This document shows, in pieces, positions 1-8,629 of a stretch of 61,096 nucleotides of DNA. The notes below the pieces were generated by a model. It saw only the letters and a list, made by a program, of their open reading frames with translations. It made no database searches and was not told the DNA's origin. Made by a program: the position numbers and the translations under genes. Source of the DNA: Myxococcales bacterium (GTDB taxonomy: Bacteria > Myxococcota_A > Polyangia > Polyangiales > Polyangiaceae); the NCBI GenBank assembly GCA_947473045.1, contig CANJCO010000028.1, positions 1 to 61,096 of the forward strand, given 5' to 3'. Numbering within the stretch: the stretch's first letter is position 1; each line of letters begins with the position of its first letter.

Positions 1-79
1 CAACACTCGCGACATCGGCCGATGATGCCCGAAATACGCTTCGCTCGCCAAAAAATGTACGTGGGGGCTGATAGTCGGT

Positions 80-631
80 TCACGCTCCGATCAGCCCGAA
101 ATCAGCCCGAAACTCAGGCCGAACCTCTCCCGTCGCCGGCTCAGTGAGCCATCGCATCGCGAGCTTTCGTGGCACCATGATGCGGCCCGGACGCTGGTAG
201 GTACCAAACGCGATATCCCAGACGGGACTCGTGACGCCATGGTTTCTTCGAACGTCCGAAAAGTGATGGCTAAAGTGATGTTTGCGCGCCCAGCGCCCAT
301 ACGGTCCGAGGCCGGGATGGACATGCAGCAGCCAGTGATGCAGCTCGTAGGCGCCGTACATGGCCATGAGCCCGAAGACGAAGCCGCCAGCCGCCGCCGA
401 GCCAACCGCCAGCCCGCCGAGCCCCCAGGCTCCCGCCCCGACGATGAGCGAGGCGATCGCCTTCAGCCACGCGGAGGCGAAGTAGTTGCCGAGCGCGTGG
501 TGCCGGGTGTGCTCGACTCCGAAAGGGTTCTTGCGAAAGCGCCGGCCGTGACCGAGCCAGCGATGAATGGCGTATTCCGTCAACGTCCACGCCACTACGC
601 CGAGGAGCACAGAAAGTGCGCAGGCGATCAT
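80..631 (-). CDS. Fatty acid hydroxylase / sterol desaturase family membrane protein
   Basis: About 183 residues from ATG at 631. The family is integral-membrane di-iron hydroxylases or desaturases acting on lipids, sterols or carotenoids. The His clusters are visible in order: HRWLGH, HTRHH, HHWLLH and HHFSHH, separated by hydrophobic segments. The frame stays open upstream to a TTG at 736, overlapping the previous gene, but the added residues are not membrane-like, and ATG 631 puts the first hydrophobic helix at the N-terminus as is usual for the family. It is the last gene of the cbb3 oxidase operon, but a role in respiration is not established. Substrate unknown. Confidence 0.75.
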   Translation of the reverse strand: MIACALSVLLGVVAWTLTEYAIHRWLGHGRRFRKNPFGVEHTRHHALGNYFASAWLKAIASLIVGAGAWGLGGLAVGSAAAGGFVFGLMAMYGAYELHHWLLHVHPGLGPYGRWARKHHFSHHFSDVRRNHGVTSPVWDIAFGTYQRPGRIMVPRKLAMRWLTEPATGEVRPEFRADFGLIGA

Positions 632-717
632 CGGAGCCTGCGCTTCGGCATCGCAGGCCGCCAAACCTGATAAACCATCGACTTGCAATGATAGCGCAGC
701 GCTGAGCGGCAGGCACG

Positions 718-1443
718 TTAGCGAGCAGGGTGGCAATTCGCGAGCGCGGCAGGCGCTGCAGCCGGCAGCAGCGACGCCGCGGCGTACGCGGCGGTCATCA
801 CGCCGAGCGTCAAGATGAGGCCGCCAGCCGCGACGCGCACGATCCGCGAACGCAGGCGCGACGCAAGATCACCCGCGACGGAGCCCGCGAACACGAGCGC
901 TGGCAGCGTGCCGACGCCAAACGCGCCCATGATCAGCGCTGCGCTCGCGGCAGACCCGGACGCCGTCGCGACCGACAGCGCCGTGTAGACCATGCCGCAC
1001 GGAGCGAATCCCCAGACCGCGCCGAGCGCGACCGCGTGGGGAATCGAGCGCACCGGAGTCACGAGGCGCACCACCGGTTGCAGCGCCCGGAAGAGCGGCC
1101 CTCCCGCCTTGTCGATGACCGAAAACCAGGGCAGGCAACCGCACAGATGCAGGCCGAGACCGACGAGCAGCGCCCCCGACATCAGCCGCAGTCCGAGCGA
1201 CGCCACTTCGAGCTTGCGGGCGACGGCAGCAGAAAAGAGCCCGAAAAGCGCGCCAGCGAGGGCATACGCCAAAACACGGCCCGCGTTGAGCGCCACAATG
1301 AGCAAAAGTCGCGCAGCAGGGCGCTTGCGAAGCGAGGGTGACACTCCGCCTGACAGCACCCCGAGCATGCCGCCGCACATCGCGACGCAGTGCACGCTGC
1401 CGAGCGCGCCAGTCGCGAATCCGGCGAGAGCGAGTAGCCACAT
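718..1443 (-). CDS. TauE/SafE-like (DsbD_2-type) membrane protein of the cbb3 oxidase operon
   Basis: 241 residues, about six membrane segments. It begins with a glycine-rich first helix carrying the motif HCVAMCGGM, typical of the TauE/SafE-like or DsbD transmembrane-2 family (COG2836 type) that often ends cco operons and is linked to copper supply or heme/thiol handling for the oxidase. A second conserved patch, WGFAPCGMVY, lies near the middle. The ATG at 1443 is 5 bp after the ccoG stop, so the two are probably co-translated. The exact transported species is unknown. A cbb3 assembly role is inferred from the motif and the operon position. Confidence 0.8.
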   Translation of the reverse strand: MWLLALAGFATGALGSVHCVAMCGGMLGVLSGGVSPSLRKRPAARLLLIVALNAGRVLAYALAGALFGLFSAAVARKLEVASLGLRLMSGALLVGLGLHLCGCLPWFSVIDKAGGPLFRALQPVVRLVTPVRSIPHAVALGAVWGFAPCGMVYTALSVATASGSAASAALIMGAFGVGTLPALVFAGSVAGDLASRLRSRIVRVAAGGLILTLGVMTAAYAAASLLPAAAPAALANCHPAR

Positions 1444-1448
1444 GCGCT

Positions 1449-2852
1449 TCAGCGCCCACCTTTGCTGCCGAGAAATCGGGCCGAGACCACATGCGCAGGT
1501 GTCGCACCGTCGGCGGTCACGTGCACCCTCACCGCAAAGTCTCCCTGATACTGCGCGGTCGCCTCCGTCACGAACAGCGGCACCCGCTGATCGCTCATCG
1601 GAGCCAGTCGCAGCGCAGCGATGGGCAAAACGAACTGCGCCGTCGATGAATCAGCCTCAGCAGAAATGGCATAAACATGAACCTCGGCGGTCTTGTTCAC
1701 TACGTGCACTTCAAAGCTGTCGCGCACGTTGCCGCCGTCGAACACGTAGGGCGCCCCCGGAAGCCGGAGCAGATTCGCCTCGAACGCCTCGTGCGTACGA
1801 AAAGCGAGCGTTGCAGCGACGATCCCGGCGAGGCCCAGCCCGCAGTAAATCAGCATGCGCGGCCGCACAATCCGGGTCACGTCGCCGAGCAGCGCCCGCG
1901 TCGACGCATACCGAATCAGGCCGCGCGGGCGCCCAAGTTTGTCCATCACCTGGTCGCACGCGTCGATGCACGCAGTGCACGCGATGCAGTCGACCTGAAG
2001 GCCATTTCGAATATCGATCCCCGTCGGACATACCACGACGCATCGCTTGCATTCGACGCAGGCTCCGGCGTTCGGGTCGCTCGCCTTTCCCCGCGGCTCA
2101 CCGCGCCCCGCGTCGTAGCCAATCGCCAGCGAGTCCGCGTCGATCAGCACGCTCTGGAGGCGACCGTACGGGCAAATCGCGAGGCACACCTGCTCACGAA
2201 AATAGCCGAGATCGAAATAGAGCACGCCGGTGATGGCCGCCGCCCACGCGAAGGCCTCGGGGTGCGCCGAAGGATTGCCGCGAACCATGACCAGCAGACC
2301 CGGCATTGACGTAAAATAGGAAAGTACGATGTGGGCGATGACAAACGAAATGGCCACGTACGCCCCGTGGGTCGCGGCGATTCGCCACACTTTATGAAAG
2401 CCGTCGGGACTGGCGGCGCGGCGAATTCGAACCTCGCGAGGCCCGTTGATCCAGCGCTCTACCCTGCGGTAGACGCCGTCGAGGAACACGGTCTGCGGGC
2501 ACGCCCAGCCGCACCACACCCGCCCCAGCAGTGCCGTCGCGAAGAACAGAGCGAAGCCCACTCCTGTAAGCAGAAAGAACGCCAGCCACACATCCTGGGC
2601 GTTGAACGTCGCACCGAACAAGTAGAATCTGCGTCGCTCTATATCGATAAATACGGCCGGATTGCCGCTTATCGTTACCCACGGAAGTGCCGCCCACAGC
2701 CCAATCAGCGCTGCGAACACCACCTTGCGCGCGCGGGAAAATCGGCCCGTGACGTCTGCCGTCTCGACCTTCTCGCGCGATCCGTCGCTTCGAAGCGAGC
2801 CCTTGACCACCGATCCCGGCAGCAGCGCCGAACGGCGCTCGGGCGCAACCAC
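1449..2852 (-). CDS. ccoG: Cytochrome c oxidase accessory protein CcoG (FixG)
   Basis: 467 residues from a GTG start. CcoG is a membrane-bound ferredoxin-like protein that reduces copper for insertion into the cbb3 oxidase. Seen: a basic N-terminus, membrane segments near residues 43-60 and 88-108, the motif CGWACPQ (Cys114, Cys118), a second CICPYGR motif, and two 4Fe-4S signatures near residues 265-305 (CVECKRCVVVCP and CIACTACIDACD). A further membrane helix and an Ig-like C-terminal domain follow. Length is normal for the family. It lies 20 bp after ccoP and just ahead of the TauE/SafE-like gene. No strong ribosome site precedes the GTG, so the exact start is a little uncertain. Confidence 0.95.
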   Translation of the reverse strand: MVAPERRSALLPGSVVKGSLRSDGSREKVETADVTGRFSRARKVVFAALIGLWAALPWVTISGNPAVFIDIERRRFYLFGATFNAQDVWLAFFLLTGVGFALFFATALLGRVWCGWACPQTVFLDGVYRRVERWINGPREVRIRRAASPDGFHKVWRIAATHGAYVAISFVIAHIVLSYFTSMPGLLVMVRGNPSAHPEAFAWAAAITGVLYFDLGYFREQVCLAICPYGRLQSVLIDADSLAIGYDAGRGEPRGKASDPNAGACVECKRCVVVCPTGIDIRNGLQVDCIACTACIDACDQVMDKLGRPRGLIRYASTRALLGDVTRIVRPRMLIYCGLGLAGIVAATLAFRTHEAFEANLLRLPGAPYVFDGGNVRDSFEVHVVNKTAEVHVYAISAEADSSTAQFVLPIAALRLAPMSDQRVPLFVTEATAQYQGDFAVRVHVTADGATPAHVVSARFLGSKGGR

Positions 2853-2872
2853 TGGCAGTGTGCGCCGAGGGG

Positions 2873-3475
2873 TCAGGGCTCCACGTCTCCCTGAGCGGCC
2901 TTACCGCCGGCCACATTCGTATTTTCAATGCTGACGACGTAGGCAGCGACCGCAGCCGTTCTGTCGCTGCCCAGTTGCGGCCCCCATGCCGGCATGCCCT
3001 TGGCTGCCACACCGTCGTTAATGGTCGCGAAGACCTTGTCGGGCGCGCCTCCGTGAATCCACGCGCGGTCGGTGAGGTTCGGCCCGATCAGGCCCGAGCC
3101 GTCTGCCTTGTGGCAAACGGCGCAGTTCTGGGCGAAGACTGCCTTCCCGCTCGCACGCGTCGCGGGATCCTTCGACAGCACGGCGAGCGTCCCCGCGTTG
3201 ATGATCCCGCTCGACTTGATGCGTTCTGCGTCCTTCGCGCGCGCGGCGACAAGCTCCCGCTCGTACGCCTCGCGCGGCTGATCGTAGCTGCGAAGAATGT
3301 GATAGCCGCTCCAGTAGATGCCCGCGAAGACCACCGCGGCATAGAGGGTATACAGCCACCAGTTCGGCAGCTCGTTATCGTACTCCTGAATGCCGTCATA
3401 TTCATGAACGACCACGTCCTGCGCCGGCGGCGGCACCTCGGTGACCTTCGGAATCGAATAATTGTTGTCAGTCAT
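2873..3475 (-). CDS. ccoP: cbb3-type cytochrome c oxidase subunit III, mono-heme CcoP
   Basis: 200 residues. CcoP carries electrons into the cbb3 oxidase. Seen: the FixP N-terminal region (EYDNELPNWW), one membrane helix at about residues 38-58, and a periplasmic cytochrome c domain with CAVCH (Cys118, Cys121, His122) and a probable axial Met161 in GMPAW. The usual CcoP has two c-type domains and about 280-310 residues. Here only one is present, and its NLTD-x-x-WIHGG stretch resembles the first domain. The gene is complete with a normal stop, so this looks like a natural short form and not a break. Its ATG overlaps the end of ccoQ, with GGAGG just upstream. Confidence 0.93.
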   Translation of the reverse strand: MTDNNYSIPKVTEVPPPAQDVVVHEYDGIQEYDNELPNWWLYTLYAAVVFAGIYWSGYHILRSYDQPREAYERELVAARAKDAERIKSSGIINAGTLAVLSKDPATRASGKAVFAQNCAVCHKADGSGLIGPNLTDRAWIHGGAPDKVFATINDGVAAKGMPAWGPQLGSDRTAAVAAYVVSIENTNVAGGKAAQGDVEP

Positions 3476-3641
3476 TTGAATCCTCCGTGGCGAACGGCAA
3501 CGCCGACAGCGCGCGCACTTCTGCGTCCTTCTTGAAACAGGCTCGCGCTACGGCCACAGCGAATATGGCAATAAATAGCATCAGCGCGACGATCGGCAGC
3601 GCCATGAGCGGCCCTGCTTTTGTGAATATCTGGGCGTACAT
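3468..3641 (-). CDS. ccoQ: cbb3 oxidase small subunit CcoQ (FixQ)
   Basis: 57 residues, translated by hand from ATG 3641 to TGA 3468-3470. One hydrophobic helix (about residues 13-32, MALPIVALMLFIAIFAVAVA) is followed by a polar tail with FKKDAE. This is the size and layout of CcoQ, the small stabilising subunit of cbb3 oxidases. It sits exactly between ccoNO and ccoP, where ccoQ is expected. AAGGAAG precedes the ATG. Its last codons contain the ribosome site and ATG of ccoP (8-bp overlap), so translation of the two is coupled. Sequence identity in this family is low, so the call rests on size, topology and position. Confidence 0.87.
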   Translation of the reverse strand: MYAQIFTKAGPLMALPIVALMLFIAIFAVAVARACFKKDAEVRALSALPFATEDSND

Positions 3642-3653
3642 GTTGGGCTTCCT

Positions 3654-5978
3654 TCAGCGCGTCTGCGCAACGGCGGAGCCAGGCTTCGCCGGCGCCGGCT
3701 TGCGCCCGATCGACTGGACGTAGGCGATGATCGCGACCATGTCGGAGTCGGCGGCGACCTGAACGCCGTCGACCGCGAGTTCAGTGGCGATTTCGGCGCC
3801 CTGAGCGCGCGCGTCAGCGGCCGCGCCGGCCACGTCCGCGTCGCTGTAGGGAACGCCGATTGACTTCATGGCGGCTACCTTCGCCGCGCTTCGACCAAGG
3901 TCTACGCGCCCAGAAACGAAGTGGCTGTACGGCGGCATATTGGACCCCGCGGAGATGTCGCGCGGATTCACGAAGTGCTTGTAATGCCAGCTGCTCGGGT
4001 ACTTACCGCCGAGGCGCGCCAGGTCGGGACCGGTACGCTTGCTGCCCCAAAGGTAGGGGTGGTCGTACTGCGAGTCGCCAATCGCCGACACTTCTCCGTA
4101 GCGCGCGGTCTCGAACGAAAAGGGGCGAATCATCTGCGAGTGGCAGTTGAAGCAGCCCTCTCGCAGGTAGACATCCCTGCCCTCGAGCTCGAGCGGCCGA
4201 TACGGGTGCTGGCCCCCTTGCGTCACCGGCGCCTGAACCACCACCGCGGGCACGAGCTCAGCGACGCCGCCAATGAGCACCGCGAGCACCGTCATCACTG
4301 TAAACAGCAGCGCCCTGCCTTCCACCAATCTGTGCCAGTTTGGTGCATTTTTGTCGGCGGTGAGCTGCAGCGCGACCGTGCCGAGCACGGCGACGACCCC
4401 CGCGACCATGAGCATCACCAGACTGGCGATGTCGTTGAGAAACGCGACGGTGCCGACGATGAGCGCGACGGCCACCGAGAGCATGACGGGGCGCCCGAAG
4501 ATCACCTTCGTCCACGCCGCTTCAGCAGCAGGCGGTGGAACCATTACGGTGGCGCCCGCACGCACAATCTCCGCTCCCTTGGCCGTCATGAGCAGGTTGA
4601 AGGCCATCATGCAGAAGCCCGCAAAATACATGAGTCCGCCGATGAGACGCATCCAGTACATCGGCTTGATCGCGAGCAGCGTCTCGACGAAGTTGGGATA
4701 AGCGAGCGCGCCGTCGGCGGCGACCTGCCGCAGCATGAGCCCCTGCGTAACGCCGGCCACCCACATCGATACGACGTAAAGGAGAATGCCGAACGTCGCC
4801 AGGTAGAAGTGAATATCGGCAAGCTTGACCGAGTACAGGGCTCGCTTGTAGAGGCGCGGAAAGAGAAAATAGAACATTCCGGCCGCCATAAAGCCGTTCC
4901 ACCCGAGCGCGCCCGCGTGCACGTGGCCAATGATCCAGTCGGTATAGTGCGCCAGCCCGTTTACGCTCTTGATGCTGAGCAGCGGGCCCTCAAACGTGGC
5001 CATGCCGTAGAAGGTCACGCCTGCCGCGAAGAATTTGATGACCGGATCGCTCCTGAGCTTGCCCCAGGCGCCGCGCAGCGTGAGCAGGCCATTGAGCATT
5101 CCGCCCCAAGAAGGCGCCCACAGCATCACGCTGAAGATCATTCCCAGGGTTTGCGCCCAGTCGGGAAGTGCGGTGTTGAGCAGGTGGTGCGGGCCTGCCC
5201 AGATGTAGACAAATATGAGCGCCCAAAAATGAACGATCGAGAGGCGGTACGAATACACCGGCCGATCGGCTGCCTTCGGCATGAAGTAGTACATAATGCC
5301 GAGCACTGGCGTGGTCAGAAAGAACGCCACCGCGTTGTGCCCGTACCACCACTGCACGAGACCGTCTTTGGCGCCGCCGTAGATTGAATAGCTCTTGAGC
5401 GCAAATACGGGGATCGCAAGGCTGTTTACGATATGAAGACTCGCGACCGTGACGATGCTCGCGATGTAAAACCATATCGCGACGTAGAGATGCTTTTCGG
5501 CGCGACGGGCCAGCGCCCAGAAGAAGTTGATCGCAAAAACCACCCAGACTGCCGCGATGGCGATGTCAATGGGCCATTCCAGCTCGGCGTATTCCTTGCC
5601 TTGCGTGTAACCGAGCGGAAGCGTGACGGCCGCCGCGACGATAATCGCCTGCCATCCCCAGAAGTGAATCTTGGAGAGCAGCTCGTTCATGCGAACTTTT
5701 ACGAGCCTCTGCGTCGAGTAGTAGATGCCGGCAAAGACCATGTTGCCGACGAACGCAAAGATGACAGCGTTGGTGTGCAGCGGCCGCAACCTGCCGAACG
5801 ACAGCATCGGGTGCACGTTCGCCTGCCACATCGAAAGCTGCAGGGCCACGATGATGCCGACGAGCATTCCAACGATGCCCCAGACAATCGAGGCGATGGA
5901 AAACCAGCGAACAGGATCGTCGTAATATTCAATGCGCGTTTCGACTCCGGATTGCTCCGGCACGGCGACTTCAGACAT
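3654..5978 (-). CDS. ccoNO: cbb3-type cytochrome c oxidase, fused subunits I and II (CcoN-CcoO)
   Basis: 774 residues. Residues 1 to about 480 are CcoN, the multi-helix heme b/Cu-B oxygen-reducing subunit. Visible ligand regions include RPLHTNAVIF, WYGHNAVAFF, GPHHLLN and DWIIGHVHAGALGWNG. Two or three linking membrane segments follow, then a CcoO part from about residue 545 with a membrane anchor (ALLFTVMTVLAVLIGG) and a mono-heme c domain with CFNCH near residue 607 and the conserved YDHPYLWGSKRTGPDL stretch. CcoN and CcoO are separate in most Proteobacteria. Fused forms are known from Bacteroidetes and some deltaproteobacterial lineages. The start overlaps ccoS by 8 bp. Confidence 0.95.
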   Translation of the reverse strand: MSEVAVPEQSGVETRIEYYDDPVRWFSIASIVWGIVGMLVGIIVALQLSMWQANVHPMLSFGRLRPLHTNAVIFAFVGNMVFAGIYYSTQRLVKVRMNELLSKIHFWGWQAIIVAAAVTLPLGYTQGKEYAELEWPIDIAIAAVWVVFAINFFWALARRAEKHLYVAIWFYIASIVTVASLHIVNSLAIPVFALKSYSIYGGAKDGLVQWWYGHNAVAFFLTTPVLGIMYYFMPKAADRPVYSYRLSIVHFWALIFVYIWAGPHHLLNTALPDWAQTLGMIFSVMLWAPSWGGMLNGLLTLRGAWGKLRSDPVIKFFAAGVTFYGMATFEGPLLSIKSVNGLAHYTDWIIGHVHAGALGWNGFMAAGMFYFLFPRLYKRALYSVKLADIHFYLATFGILLYVVSMWVAGVTQGLMLRQVAADGALAYPNFVETLLAIKPMYWMRLIGGLMYFAGFCMMAFNLLMTAKGAEIVRAGATVMVPPPAAEAAWTKVIFGRPVMLSVAVALIVGTVAFLNDIASLVMLMVAGVVAVLGTVALQLTADKNAPNWHRLVEGRALLFTVMTVLAVLIGGVAELVPAVVVQAPVTQGGQHPYRPLELEGRDVYLREGCFNCHSQMIRPFSFETARYGEVSAIGDSQYDHPYLWGSKRTGPDLARLGGKYPSSWHYKHFVNPRDISAGSNMPPYSHFVSGRVDLGRSAAKVAAMKSIGVPYSDADVAGAAADARAQGAEIATELAVDGVQVAADSDMVAIIAYVQSIGRKPAPAKPGSAVAQTR

Positions 5979-6156
5979 GGCGGATCTCCACGGGTGCGAC
6001 GGCTCGCGAGGGCGACGGCTCGTCGTCTCGCGTCGGCAGAAGCGCGAGTCGATCGGAGTGATCGAAGTCGCGCTGCCGGCAAGTAAACAGAAACAGAACG
6101 ACAGAGCCGGTGACGAGCATGAGGCTCACAAAAACCTGCAAGATCAGGACTTCCAT
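5971..6156 (-). CDS. ccoS: cbb3 oxidase assembly protein CcoS
   Basis: 61 residues. A single N-terminal helix (MEVLILQVFVSLMLVTGSVVLFLF) is followed by the short conserved stretch CRQRDFDHSDRLALLP, which matches the polar segment after the helix in CcoS proteins (typical form: G-x-F-D-D-x-x-x-x-x-x-x-P). CcoS is needed for cofactor insertion into the catalytic subunit. The gene overlaps both neighbours: 13 bp with the end of ccoI and 8 bp with the start of ccoNO, giving tight translational coupling through the operon. The length is typical, with a slightly long C-terminal tail. Confidence 0.88.
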   Translation of the reverse strand: MEVLILQVFVSLMLVTGSVVLFLFTCRQRDFDHSDRLALLPTRDDEPSPSRAVAPVEIRHV

Positions 6157-8525
6157 AGGCTGCTTCTTTCGGAGAGCGAGAACGCTGTGAGCATGACGGT
6201 GCTGATGCTGCTGACGGGCATGAAGATGGCGGCCAGGACGGGCGACATCACGCCGGCAAACACGAGCGATACGGCAACAAGGTTGTAGGCAGTGGCGAGC
6301 GCGAAGTTGCGCCGAACCACTGCGGCGAGGGCGACCGCCGCGACGAGCGCCGCGCGCACCGGGGCGAGTCCAGGAGACACGAAATAGAAGTCGGCGCGCG
6401 ACGCCACGAAGGGGCGGTCGACTGCGGGCGTTCCCGAGCAGAACGCGCGCGACACCGCGATCAGATCATTGATTCCGTCGCCGATCATGAGCGTATCGCT
6501 CGAGTCGTGGGTGACCAGCCAGTCGGCTTTCTGCTCGGCTGTGCACCCGCCGATGCAGTGATCCGCGGCGAGCCCGACGCGGGCGCCGAGTTCTCCGGTG
6601 CGATCGTGCTCGTCGCCCGAGAGTATCCATACTTCGTAGCCGGCGCCGCGGAGCGCCGCGACCTCGCGAACGGCGTCGCTGCGCAGTCGCTCGCCGGTAG
6701 CCACGCCGGCGACCGTGAGGCCGTCTATGGCGAACGTGACATCACACTCGCCGAATCGACCGGCGTAGTTGGGGGAGCCGAGTCGGTAATCATGGCCGCC
6801 GACCTGCGCGTGAAGGCCCGCGCCAGGGCGCTCAGTCACGACCACGTCGTCGGGCGGCGACGCGTCCCGCAAAATGCTGGCAACGGCGACGCTCTTCGGG
6901 TGCGCGCTGGCCCCCGCCAGCGCGGCGAACACGTTGCGATCAGCGGCGCTCAAGCTGGCGATTGACTCGGCGCCCGACAGCGTCGTCGCGCCCTCGGTCA
7001 GGGTGCCGGTCTTGTCGAAGACCACCTTGCGCACGCGCGTCGCTCGGTCGAGAAAATCGGCCGATCGGACGAAAACGCCGCGCTTTCGCAGGTGCCCCTG
7101 TGCCAGCTCGTAGGCGAGGGGCGTAGCGATGCCGAAGGCGCACGGGCACGTGACGACCAACATCGCCGTAGCCACCTGAATGGCGCGTGAAAGGTCGTGG
7201 GTCGCGATCAGCCAAACGCCAAATGCGCTGGCGGCGAGCGCCAGTACAGTGCCCACGTAGATGGGGGCCAGCAGGCGCAGAAAGCGGCTCTCCACGCCGC
7301 GCTGGCCGACTCCCCGCATGGGTGTGCGCAGCAGGTCGGTGACCGCGCTGGCCGCGAAGTCTGTAACTGCCACGACGCGCAGCGCTGCGACGCCCGCGTT
7401 GAACGCACCCGCAGGCACCACGTCTCCAGGGCCGAACAGCCGCGGACTGCTCTCTCCGTTGATCCAGTCGAGCGAGAACGGAGCCGCGCCGGCCACCAGC
7501 CGCGCGTCGACCGGCAGCAGGTCGCCCGAAGCGATCGACAGCTCGTCGCCGACCTGAATCTCGCTGCAAGCGACGACCGCCGGCATGCCACCGGGCGATA
7601 CGCGGCGCGTGAGCAGGGCGCCCGCTCCGGTATCGCTCAGGAGCTGCGCGCGATTTTTTTCGATAATGCGCTGCTGCAGATACCGCCCGAGCAGCATCAG
7701 CGTCGTGAACACGCAAATGGTGTCGAAATAGACGCCTTCGTGCGCAAAATAGGCGCGAACGCTACCGGCGTAGGCGAGCGAAAGCCCGAGCGCAATTGGC
7801 AAATCGAGGTGCAACGCCCGCGCGCGAATGGCCTGCAACGCCGATTTGAAAAATACCGGACCTCCGACCAGAAGCGCAGTCGTCGCCAGGCCGAGTCCGA
7901 TGGTGTCGAACAGCCTGTGAAGGCGCGCCTCGGTGAGACCCAGATACCCAGCGATCGCGAAGATCATCGCGTTCATCGACAGGGCAACACACACGCCGAA
8001 GCGCGTGACAATCGCAGATGACGCGGCGCTGTCCAGCCTTGTCGCCGGGCCAATTCGGTATCCGAACGCCTCGATGCGGGCGACGAACGCGGTCAGCTTG
8101 AAGCGGGGGCGGACGCTCAGGGAGAGGCGGCCCAACGTGGGATTGACGAGCATCTCGATGCCGCCAGAATCACGACGAAACAGCTCTTCGATCAGCCAGA
8201 CGCAGGCCGAACAGTGGATGCCCTGAATGTCGAGCGCGAGGCGCGAAGCCGATTCACTGCTCTCGACGCCGCGGGCCGCCGCTTCAAGCCATTTTCTGTC
8301 GTTCGGGGCGGCGGACTGTACGACAGGGACGCCAACGCTGCCGCGCAGGTCGTAGTAGCGGCCGAGGTTCTCGGTGCGGAGCAGCGCCGAGACGGCCTCG
8401 CAACCACCGCAGCAGTAGGCATCACCCGCCGTCGTAACCGCTTGTCCGCAATGCAGACAAGCGCCGTCGATGCGGGCGAAAACGGGATTGGTGACGGCTG
8501 TGGCGGACACGGGAGTTCCGCCCAC
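6144..8525 (-). CDS. ccoI: Copper-transporting P-type ATPase CcoI (CopA2-type)
   Basis: 793 residues from GTG 8525. A GTG at 8510 with GGGCGGA upstream is an equally good start. CcoI exports copper for the cbb3 oxidase. Seen in order: an N-terminal Cys-rich metal site (CLHCG and YCCGGC), an HMA-type domain with HCSAC near residue 103, membrane helices, the transport motif CPCAFG near 457, the phosphorylation motif DKTGT near 502, and GDGINDL near 680, followed by two helices. The double N-terminal metal site is the usual CcoI/FixI layout. It is the first gene of the cco operon, and its position upstream of ccoS supports the CcoI call over a detoxifying CopA. Confidence 0.93.
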   Translation of the reverse strand: MGGTPVSATAVTNPVFARIDGACLHCGQAVTTAGDAYCCGGCEAVSALLRTENLGRYYDLRGSVGVPVVQSAAPNDRKWLEAAARGVESSESASRLALDIQGIHCSACVWLIEELFRRDSGGIEMLVNPTLGRLSLSVRPRFKLTAFVARIEAFGYRIGPATRLDSAASSAIVTRFGVCVALSMNAMIFAIAGYLGLTEARLHRLFDTIGLGLATTALLVGGPVFFKSALQAIRARALHLDLPIALGLSLAYAGSVRAYFAHEGVYFDTICVFTTLMLLGRYLQQRIIEKNRAQLLSDTGAGALLTRRVSPGGMPAVVACSEIQVGDELSIASGDLLPVDARLVAGAAPFSLDWINGESSPRLFGPGDVVPAGAFNAGVAALRVVAVTDFAASAVTDLLRTPMRGVGQRGVESRFLRLLAPIYVGTVLALAASAFGVWLIATHDLSRAIQVATAMLVVTCPCAFGIATPLAYELAQGHLRKRGVFVRSADFLDRATRVRKVVFDKTGTLTEGATTLSGAESIASLSAADRNVFAALAGASAHPKSVAVASILRDASPPDDVVVTERPGAGLHAQVGGHDYRLGSPNYAGRFGECDVTFAIDGLTVAGVATGERLRSDAVREVAALRGAGYEVWILSGDEHDRTGELGARVGLAADHCIGGCTAEQKADWLVTHDSSDTLMIGDGINDLIAVSRAFCSGTPAVDRPFVASRADFYFVSPGLAPVRAALVAAVALAAVVRRNFALATAYNLVAVSLVFAGVMSPVLAAIFMPVSSISTVMLTAFSLSERSSLWKS

Positions 8526-8605
8526 CGAGCAACAGGTGTGCCGCTCGCAATGCGCAGCGATTGCGCAGGTATTCCCACTCCAAAGCGCGAACCATGTGCG
8601 CCGAG

Positions 8606-8620
8606 GTGCAAGGTTTGCAC
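8606..8620. promoter_or_regulatory. Perfect inverted repeat upstream of the cco operon
   Basis: GTGCAA and TTGCAC form a perfect 6-bp inverted repeat separated by GGT. It lies between the end of the LysR gene (stop at 8630) and the start of ccoI (8525), about 80 bp before the first cco codon. It could be an operator for the oxidase operon, for example for a metal- or oxygen-responsive regulator, or a small hairpin. No classical FNR box (TTGAT-N4-ATCAA) was seen in this gap. The function is unproven. Confidence 0.4.
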
Positions 8621-8629
8621 GTTGGACTG

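Noticed and set aside
631-736. Longer start (TTG 736) for the hydroxylase-like gene
   Set aside because: The added residues are not membrane-like and would overlap the preceding gene. ATG 631 begins at the first hydrophobic helix.
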